In this document: in pieces, positions 9,115 to 16,800 of the stretch
How the letters are laid out: each line of letters opens with the position of its first letter
Position numbering within the stretch: position 1 is the first letter of the stretch
Origin: Methylocystis echinoides
Lineage (GTDB): Bacteria > Pseudomonadota > Alphaproteobacteria > Rhizobiales > Beijerinckiaceae
Length of the DNA stretch: 64,000 bases
Direction: 5' to 3'
NCBI RefSeq assembly: GCF_027923385.1
Contig: NZ_BSEC01000001.1
Location: forward strand, 632,501 to 696,500
Position numbers and translations under genes: made by a program
Notes under the pieces: model-generated
Told to the model about the DNA's origin: nothing
Seen by the model: the letters and a program-made list of their open reading frames with translations, nothing else
Database searches by the model: none

Positions 9115-10419
9115 CTATTTGCGTCCGACGCTGATATAGGTGAAGCCGCGTTTGCGCAGATCGGCCGGACGATAGACATTGCGCAGATCGACGACGATCG
9201 GCTGCTTGAGCAGGCTCTTCACCCGATCGAGATCCAGCGCGCGGAACGCGTCCCATTCCGTGACGATCGCAACCGCCTCGGCGCCTTCCAGCGCCGCATA
9301 GGGATCGTCGTGGAAGGTCACTTCCGGCATCAGCGGGCGCGCCTGATCCATGCTCTCGGGATCATAGGCGTGGACCTGCGCGCCATCGCCCGCCAGCGAG
9401 GCGACGATGGCGAGCGAGGGCGCGTCGCGCATGTCGTCGGTGTTGGGCTTGAAGGCGAGGCCGAGCAGGGCGATCTTTTTGCCGCGCACCGAGCCGCCGA
9501 GCGCCACGATGATCTTGCGCGCCATGGCCCGCTTGCGGGCGTCGTTCACCGCCACCACGGTTTCGACGATGCGCAGGCTCGATCCTTCGTCCTGACCTGT
9601 CTTGATCAGCGCCAGCGTGTCCTTGGGAAAGCAGGAGCCGCCGTAGCCGGGCCCCGCGTGGAGGAACTTCCCGCCGATGCGCTTGTCGAGACCGATGCCG
9701 CGCGCGACCTCCTGAACGTCGGCGCCGACCTTCTCGCACAGATCGGCGATCTCGTTGATGAAGGTGATCTTGGTCGCGAGAAAGGCGTTGGCGGCGTATT
9801 TGGTGAGTTCCGAGGTGCGGCGGCCGACGAAGACCAGCGGCGGCGCATTGAGCGACAGCGGCCGGTAAATCTCCTCCATCACCTCGCGCGCGCGCGGCTC
9901 CTCGACCCCGATGACGACGCGGTCGGGCCGCTTGAAGTCCTCGATTGCCGCGCCTTCGCGCAGGAATTCGGGATTGGAGACAACCGCGAAATCGGCCTTC
10001 GGATTCGCCTCGCGGATGATCCGCTCGACCTCGTCGCCCGTGCCGACCGGCACGGTGGACTTGTTGACGACGACGGTGAAGCCCTCCAGCGCGCCGGCGA
10101 TGGTCTTGGCGGCGGCATAGACATAGGAGAGATCGGCGTGACCGTCGCCGCGGCGCGAGGGGGTGCCGACGGCGATGAAGACCGCGTCGGCGCCCTTCAC
10201 CGCGGGCGCGAGATCGGTGGTGAAGGACAGGCGGTTCTGCTTGACGTTATTGGCGACAAGCTCGTCCAGGCCCGGCTCGTAGATCGGAATCTCTCCACGC
10301 TTCAGACGCGCGATCTTGCTCTCGTCTGAATCGACGCAAATCACGTCGTGACCGAAATCGGCAAAGCAAGCGCCGGAAACAAGGCCCACATAGCCGGAGC
10401 CGATCATCGTGATTTTCAT
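9115..10419 (-). CDS. ugd: UDP-glucose 6-dehydrogenase
   Basis: Oxidises UDP-glucose to UDP-glucuronate with two NAD+, providing acidic sugar for surface polysaccharides. The N-terminal Rossmann motif is GSGYVG at residues 7-12, the central helix carries the usual ELTKYAANAFLA segment, and the catalytic cysteine lies in GGSCFPKD near residue 262. The C-terminal UDP-binding domain is complete. Length of 434 residues is typical. The ATG at 10419 is preceded by AGGAGGAA at a 9-base spacing. It heads a probable ugd-rfbD unit on the minus strand. Confidence 0.95.
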   Translation of the reverse strand: MKITMIGSGYVGLVSGACFADFGHDVICVDSDESKIARLKRGEIPIYEPGLDELVANNVKQNRLSFTTDLAPAVKGADAVFIAVGTPSRRGDGHADLSYVYAAAKTIAGALEGFTVVVNKSTVPVGTGDEVERIIREANPKADFAVVSNPEFLREGAAIEDFKRPDRVVIGVEEPRAREVMEEIYRPLSLNAPPLVFVGRRTSELTKYAANAFLATKITFINEIADLCEKVGADVQEVARGIGLDKRIGGKFLHAGPGYGGSCFPKDTLALIKTGQDEGSSLRIVETVVAVNDARKRAMARKIIVALGGSVRGKKIALLGLAFKPNTDDMRDAPSLAIVASLAGDGAQVHAYDPESMDQARPLMPEVTFHDDPYAALEGAEAVAIVTEWDAFRALDLDRVKSLLKQPIVVDLRNVYRPADLRKRGFTYISVGRK

Positions 10420-10919
10420 CTAGGGAAATTCCTCCTGGGGAAACCTGAAGGGCGAAGGCGAAATAGCCTCCCCACTCATTGTTCTGGATGCGCGCTTTGT
10501 CAACGTGGCTGCGGCGCGGGCTTGTCTTTCTCTCATTCCTGCCAAGCATTTGTGGCAAGGGCGCCGGGTCGGGCGGCGCAGCTTTACGAGGATCGCAAAA
10601 CAGTTTTTTGAAAGCTTTGCCTTTTCGTGGCGACCGACCCCGCGCCGATTGGTCGCAGGTGGTTCGGGCGCCGCCGCCACGCCGGGAGAGGGCGCTTTGG
10701 CGTCCCTTCTTTCGCGTCGCAGCAATTCTTCTTCGCCATGCGAATCAGGCGCAACCCCGTCCTGCGCCGGCTCCGCGCCCGCGGATTTTGATGGGCCGCG
10801 TCATCGTTCCGGGGGGTTCCTCTTTTGCCGAAAACAATTTGACAAGCGCGCAGCTATAGCCGATTGAAACGGCGCGGCAAAGAAAAAACAAAGCCTGTAT
10901 CAGGCGCTGCGGGGAAACA
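10420..10919. other. 500-base divergent intergenic region between ugd and the desaturase gene
   Basis: The region separates two divergently transcribed genes and should hold both promoters. Open frames here lack ribosome-binding sites and have the arginine/proline-rich composition of chance frames in GC-rich DNA. The stretch nearest the desaturase gene is somewhat richer in A and T (around 10825-10890). I could not pick a convincing -35/-10 pair or operator by eye, and no RNA gene was recognised. Confidence 0.4.
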
Positions 10920-12008
10920 TTGAGCGACACTATCGAGCTGGATTCCGGAGCTCACACATCGTGCGGTCCGGATGCGCGGGCGCTGGCGCAACGTATGGCC
11001 ATACTGAAAACTCAGGCGCGTGAAAAGGGCTATTTCAACGTCCCGGTCTGGGAACAGGCGTTCCGCTGCGTCGAATTGGTCGCCGCGCCGGCGTTGGCCT
11101 TTTATCTCCTGTCGCAGGGCGGATGGCTCGCGGTCGCGGGCTGCGTGCTGCTGGCGGTTCACTATCCGCGCACGGCCTATCTCGGCCACGACCTCGCGCA
11201 TAATCACTGGGGTCCGCGCGACGACGCCAAGCCGACTCTCATGCTGCGCGCCGTTTCGCTGTTCCAGGGCTTCGGCGCGACCTGGTGGGTGGAGAAGCAC
11301 GAGCTGCATCATTCCTTCCCCAACGCCTGCCGCATGAAGGACGGCGTGCTGACGCCGATCGACGGCGACATCGACTCCGTGCCGTGGATCGTCTGGGACA
11401 AGTCGCTGGTGAAATACAACGACACCGCCCGGAAAACGACGTTCGAGAAGCTGCTTGCCCATATCATGCCGCGCTTCCAGGTGCCGCTGTTCTTCCCGCT
11501 GCTGTCGATCGCCCGCTTCAACTGGAGCTGGCAGAGCATCGAGACGGCCGCGCGCAAGGAGCGCAACATCGAAGCGGCGCTGTGCGTCGCGCATTGGGTC
11601 GTCGGCATGACGCTCGCCGGCATGCTGACTCCGGGCGCGGCCTGGACTGGCTGGCTGTGGTTCCTTACGGCGCAGCTTTTCGGCGGCTTCATTCTGGCCT
11701 TTGTCTTCGTGCTCAATCACACGGGCATGGAGGTCTATGACGCCAACGAGGCGCAAGGCTTCTACGATCGTCAGGCGCGCTCGACCCGCAATACGCCGAG
11801 CTCGGTCGTCCTCGACTGGATGACCGGCGGCCTCAACAGCCAGATCGAGCACCACATGTTCCCGACGATGGCGCGGCGCAATCTTCCCAAGATGCGCGAA
11901 GCGACCCGCCGCGCGATGGTCGAGTGCGGCTATGCCTACGAAGAGCTGAAGAACGGCGAAGCCATGCGCGCCGTCATGGGCGCGCTGAGCGAAGCGGCGA
12001 GAGCCTGA
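10920..12008 (+). CDS. Membrane fatty-acid desaturase
   Basis: Integral membrane di-iron desaturase/hydroxylase superfamily. The three histidine boxes are visible: HDLAH at 90-94, HELHH at 127-131 and QIEHH at 308-312. The third box with Q in place of the first H is typical of front-end desaturases (delta-5/delta-6 type). Several hydrophobic segments lie between (about 50-85, 190-240). The best start is the TTG at 10920, with GGGGA just upstream; no good ATG precedes the conserved part. Length is 362 residues. It is followed by a strong hairpin terminator. The substrate is unknown; methanotroph membranes carry unusual monounsaturated fatty acids, which makes a lipid role plausible. Confidence 0.88.
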   Translation: MSDTIELDSGAHTSCGPDARALAQRMAILKTQAREKGYFNVPVWEQAFRCVELVAAPALAFYLLSQGGWLAVAGCVLLAVHYPRTAYLGHDLAHNHWGPRDDAKPTLMLRAVSLFQGFGATWWVEKHELHHSFPNACRMKDGVLTPIDGDIDSVPWIVWDKSLVKYNDTARKTTFEKLLAHIMPRFQVPLFFPLLSIARFNWSWQSIETAARKERNIEAALCVAHWVVGMTLAGMLTPGAAWTGWLWFLTAQLFGGFILAFVFVLNHTGMEVYDANEAQGFYDRQARSTRNTPSSVVLDWMTGGLNSQIEHHMFPTMARRNLPKMREATRRAMVECGYAYEELKNGEAMRAVMGALSEAARA

Positions 12009-12033
12009 GCCATATAAGAACCTGAGCCAGATG

Positions 12034-12068
12034 AAGGCGCCGCCCGGCTTCGGGCGGCGCCTTTTCAT
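12034..12068 (+). terminator. Rho-independent terminator after the desaturase gene
   Basis: A perfect 13-bp stem (AAGGCGCCGCCCG pairing with CGGGCGGCGCCTT, loop GCTT) is followed by TTCATTT. It sits 25 bases after the stop codon and ends the monocistronic desaturase transcript. Confidence 0.85.
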
Positions 12069-12214
12069 TTGGACATTTAGCCAGCCGCGACGCGGCGAAA
12101 AGCGCCGACGGTGGTCGGTTGTGGCGCAGCCCCGGCGCGCCGAAATCTCCCGGCCCTTGCCGCCCACCCGAGCCTTGCGGGGCGCGGCGCATCGGTGGAT
12201 GACAAACAAGGGGC

Positions 12215-13363
12215 TCAGGCGGGATCGACGAAAAAGGCCGGCGGCGTCGCGCCCTCGGCAATCATCGTCAACAGGCGCTGCGACGCCGTCAGCGCCTCGC
12301 CGATGGTCACATCCATGTCGAGATAGCGATAGGTTCCAAGCCGGCCCATGAAACTGACGCCGGGCGTGGCGCGCGCCAGCGCGATGTAATCCCGCAGAAG
12401 CTTCTGCTCCTCCGCCAGGCGGATCGGATAATAGGGGATGTCGTCAGGCCCGCAGGCGCGGCTGGTTTCCCGATAGCAGATCGTCCGGTCGAACGCGTCC
12501 TTCTCCCAGGGCGCGAAATGCTTGTGTTCGGTGATGCGGGTGAAGGGCGTGTCGGCGTCGCAGTAATTGAGGACGGCGGTTCCCTGATAATCGCCCTCGG
12601 CATGGAATTTCTCGAAATCGAGCGTGCGATAATTGAGCCTGCCGAGGCGGTAGTCGAAATAGCGGTCCAGCGGCCCACTATAGAAGACATGCGCAAAGGG
12701 CTCGCCAAGCGCCTCGAAACCCTGCGCGAGTCGCAGGTCGACATTCGGCGCGTCGAGAATGGACGCGACCATCGCGCTGTAGCCGTCCTTCGGCATGCCC
12801 TGATAACGATGCGCGAAATAGCTGTCGTCGTAGGTGAAGCGCAGCGGCAGGCGCTTGAGGATCGAGGCCGGCAATCGGGTCGGCGACATGCCCCATTGCT
12901 TGCGCGTATAGCCCTCGAAAAAAGCCTCGTACAGCTCGCGGCCGATCATCGCCAGCGCCTGTTCCTCGAAATTGCGCGGCGCCTCGCAAGGGCGGGTCTT
13001 CGATCGAATGAACGCCTGCGCTTCGCTGGGGCTCATCGTCATGCCGAAGAACTGGTTGATTGTCAGCAGATTGACCGGCAGCGCATAGACGCGCCCGCGC
13101 GCAACCGCCTGCACGCGGTGCGCATAAGGCGCCATGGCGCAGAAGCGCTGCACATAGGCCCAGACGCTTTCATCGGACGTGTGAAAAATATGCGGCCCGT
13201 AGAGATGCTCCATGATTCCCGTCGCGGGATCGCGCGCCGTGGCGCAATTTCCGCCGATGCGCGCGCGCTCGTCCACGACGACGACGCTGTGACCAGCTTC
13301 GCCCAGCGCCCGGGCGACGACGGCGCCGCTCAGTCCTGCTCCGACCACACAATAGCGCGCCAA
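12215..13363 (-). CDS. glf: UDP-galactopyranose mutase
   Basis: Flavoenzyme that interconverts UDP-galactopyranose and UDP-galactofuranose for surface glycans. The FAD-binding motif VVGAGLSG lies at residues 6-13, followed by an acidic strand end (VVVVDER) and GGNCA. The YGPHIFHT, FFEGYTRKQWG and YFDYRLGRLNYRTLDFE segments are characteristic of the family, with active-site arginines in the later part. I chose the TTG at 13363 because it is preceded by GGAGGGAC at good spacing and places the Rossmann motif at the very N-terminus; a frame open to 13510 adds an unlikely leader. Length is 382 residues. It suggests galactofuranose in the cell envelope. Confidence 0.92.
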   Translation of the reverse strand: MARYCVVGAGLSGAVVARALGEAGHSVVVVDERARIGGNCATARDPATGIMEHLYGPHIFHTSDESVWAYVQRFCAMAPYAHRVQAVARGRVYALPVNLLTINQFFGMTMSPSEAQAFIRSKTRPCEAPRNFEEQALAMIGRELYEAFFEGYTRKQWGMSPTRLPASILKRLPLRFTYDDSYFAHRYQGMPKDGYSAMVASILDAPNVDLRLAQGFEALGEPFAHVFYSGPLDRYFDYRLGRLNYRTLDFEKFHAEGDYQGTAVLNYCDADTPFTRITEHKHFAPWEKDAFDRTICYRETSRACGPDDIPYYPIRLAEEQKLLRDYIALARATPGVSFMGRLGTYRYLDMDVTIGEALTASQRLLTMIAEGATPPAFFVDPA

Positions 13364-13850
13364 GCGACGTCCCTCCGCAGTTCTGCCGCGGCAAAAGAAA
13401 CGCGGCTTTAACCGAGATGACGACGCCAAGCTGTCGCGAAGCTGATCAGCGTTTTGGATAAGACAAACGCCAGCAGGCAAGTAGACATTCAACGCGACAA
13501 TTCTATTCATTTGCAGCGTGCAATTGGCAGCAGGATTTAAGTCTCCGTTAAGTCGCCCGGCTTAAAACAGCTGCTACCGAACCGCTTTCCCATTAGTGGA
13601 TAAGCCCTCGTGTTGGCCGGGCAGATGAGCTGCCCCATTCGGTCTGGCGTCGCCTCGCGGAACCAATCCCGCGTGGCCCAAGCCAGGACGCCGATCCGCA
13701 CGACGATGTCTCCTTCAAACCGCAACAGCCTGGCGTAGCGCCGCTCTCTTGCATGAGCGCGCGCGTCGGGTCCGATCGAGCGCTTTCTGCCGGCTGTGTC
13801 CGCAGGCGCCCGCACGCCGCAACGAGCAGAGATTTCTCAGGGGCCGTCCC
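13364..13850. other. Divergent intergenic region upstream of the octad-repeat gene
   Basis: About 490 bases between glf and the repeat-protein gene, containing the start regions of both. The part near 13480-13600 is AT-richer than the surroundings and is the likely promoter zone. A minus-strand frame (13537-13815) could encode some 90 residues, but it has no clear ribosome-binding site and no family I recognise, so I did not call it a gene. No RNA gene or hairpin terminator stands out. Confidence 0.35.
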
Positions 13851-16800
13851 ATGACTTCGATCATCGCCTCACTTACCGCCAAGCAGATCGCGCTGCTGTC
13901 GACCGACACCGTTTCCAAGCTGACGACCAGCGATATCGCCGCGATGAAGACATCGCAGATCGCCGCGCTGTCGTCGACGCAGTTGAGCGTGATGACGACG
14001 GAAGACGTCAGCGCCTTCACGACGACGCAGTTTTCGGCCATCGCGGCCAATGCGATCGCCGGTCTCAACAGCGTGCACATCAGCAATCTGACGACGTCCG
14101 AAGTCAGCGCGCTGTCCTCCGCCCAGCTGGCCAAGATCGTCGCTTCCTACATCGACGATTTCACCACCGACCAGATCGCCGCGCTCTCCACCGCACAGGT
14201 CGCCGCCCTGTCGTCGACACAGGCGGCGGCCATCGAAACCGCCGACATCGCCGTCATGTCGAGCGCGCAAGTTGCGGCGCTCAGTTCGAAGAGCGTCTCC
14301 GCGCTTTCGACGGATCAGATCGCGGCGATGACCACCGACGCGGTCGCGGCGCTGACGACGACGCAGGTGAAGGCGCTCACCTCCGCGCAGCTCGGCGCGC
14401 TGTCGACCGACCAGGCGGCGGCGCTCACCACGGCGCAGATCGGCACGCTGTCCTCCACGCAGATCGGGGGTCTCACGACTGACAGCATCGCGGCGCTTTC
14501 CACCGGTCAGACGTCGGCCATCGCGGCCAAATCCGTCGCCGGCCTGCGCACCGCGCAAATCGTCACCCTCTCCACCGATCAGGCTGCGGCGCTGACGACC
14601 GCGCAGGTCGCCGCGCTCACGTCGACGCAGGCGGCGGCGCTCGAGACCGAGGATCTCGCCGCCTTCACGACGACACAGTTCGCCGCCCTCACCAGCAAGG
14701 ACATTGCGGTCCTCACGACCGATCAGATCGCCGCCATCGAGACAGCCGATCTCGCCGTGTTGTCGAGCGCGCAGATTGGCGCGCTCGGCACGGCGCAGAT
14801 CGCCGTTCTGTCGACCGATCAGACTGCGGCGCTGACGACCGCGCAGATCGGCGCGCTTTCCTCCAAGCAGGTCGGCGCGCTGACGACGACGACTGTCGCC
14901 GCCTTGTCGACGGATCAGGTTTCGGCCCTGCGCACCAGCGCTCTCGCCGGCCTCACCACGGCGCAGATCGGTGTGATCTCCACCGAACAGGCGGCGGCGC
15001 TGACCACGGCGCAGATCGCGACGCTCTCGACAAGCCAGGCGGCGGCGCTGACGACCGACGACATCGTCGCGCTGTCGACGGCCCAGTTCGCCGCGATGAA
15101 CGCCAAGGACGTGGCCGCGCTCATCACCTCGCAGGTTGCGGTGATGGAAACGGCGGACCTCGCCGCGCTGTCGACCACGCAGGTCGCCGCGATGACCGCG
15201 TCGCAGCTCAGCCATCTCTCGACCGATCAGGCGGCGGCGCTCACCACCGCGCAGGTCGCGGTGCTGTCCTCCTCGCAGGCGGCGGCGCTCACCACTGACG
15301 CCATTGCGGCCATGTCGACGGCGCAGATCGCCGCCATCAGCACCAAGTCTGTCTCGTCGCTGACGACGGCGCAGGTCGCCGCGCTGACGACCGATCAGGC
15401 GGCGGCGCTGACCACCTCGCAGGTCGCTGCGCTCACCACGAAGCAGGCCGCCGCGATCGAAACCGCCGATCTCGCCGCCCTGTCGACCTCTCAGGTCGCG
15501 GCGATGACGAGCAAGGACGTTGGCGCGCTGACGACCGATCAGATTGTCGCCATGGAAACGGCCGATCTCGCCGTTCTCTCCACCGGCCAGATCAGCGCGC
15601 TCGGCACGGCTCAGGTCCGCGCGCTCACCACCGATCAGGCTGCGACGCTCACGACGACACAGCTCGCCGCCTTCTCGTCCAAGCAGCTCGGCGCGCTGAC
15701 GACAGAAGACATCGGCGCCCTGTCGACCGATCAGGTTGCGGCGCTCAGCTCGAAGGCTGTCGCCGGTCTCACGACCGCGCAGGTCGCGAGCTTCTCGACC
15801 GATCAGATTGCGGCGATGACGACGGCGCAGATCGCCGCCTTCTCCTCGACGCAGGCTGCGGCCATTGAGACCGACGACATTGTCGCGCTCTCCACCGCCC
15901 AGACCGCCGCCCTGTCCTCGAAGAGCATCGGCGCGCTGACGACCAGTCAGGTCGCCGCCATGGAGACGGCGGATCTCGCCGTGCTGTCGACGGCGCAGGT
16001 TGGCGCCCTCTCCACCGCGCAGATCGGCGCGCTGTCGACCGATCAGGCGGCGGCGATGACGACGACGCAGATTGCGGCTTTCACCTCGAAGCAGCTCGGC
16101 GCGCTCAAGACGGATGACCTCGCGGCGCTGTCGACCGGTCAGGTCGCGGCGATCAGCACCAAGGCCATCGCCGGCCTCACGACCGCGCAGGTCGCGAGCC
16201 TGTCGACGGATCATGTCGCCGCGCTGTCGACCGGGCAGATCGCCGCGCTCTCCTCGACACAGGCCGCGGCCATCGAGACCGATGACATTGTCGCGCTCGC
16301 GACGGATCAGATCGCCGCGCTCTCCTCCAAGGGCGTCGCGGTGCTGACGACGGCTCAGGTCGTCGCCATCGAGACGGCGGACCTCGCCGCCATGACCACC
16401 GCGCAGATCGGCGCGATGAACACAGCGCAGCTTTCCAAACTCTCGACGGATCAGGCCGCCGCCCTGACGACGGCGCAGGTCGCGACCCTGTCGTCGAAAC
16501 AGCTCGGCGCGCTCACGACCGACGCCGTGGCGGCGCTGTCCACCGCGCAGATCACGGCCGTCGGCACGGCCGCCGTGGCTGGCCTGACGACCGCGCAACT
16601 CGGCGCCGTGTCGACGGATCAGGCGGCGGCGCTGACGACCGCGCAGATCGGCGGGCTGACGACGGATGACGTCGCGGCGCTGTCGACCGCCCAGGTCGCC
16701 GCGATCTCCACCAAGGCCTTCTCGTCGCTGACGACCGCCCAGATCGTCGCCATCACCACCGATCAGGTGGCGGCGCTGACCACGGGCCAGATCGCCACGC

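Noticed and set aside
10420..10725. Minus-strand frame of 101 codons in the ugd-desaturase spacer
   Set aside because: Arg/Ala/Pro-rich, no ribosome-binding site, and it spans the ugd ribosome-binding site; typical chance frame.
13537..13815. Possible 92-residue minus-strand gene between glf and the repeat gene
   Set aside because: The C-terminal half has fairly protein-like composition (RIGVLAWATRDWFREATPD) but there is no ribosome-binding site and no recognisable family. It might be a remnant of a mobile gene, but I cannot support it.
13869..16598. A 909-codon minus-strand frame opposite the octad-repeat gene
   Set aside because: It exists because the 24-bp repeat lacks stop codons in this antisense frame. 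The product is a mirror of the repeat, rich in Arg and Gly, without a ribosome-binding site.
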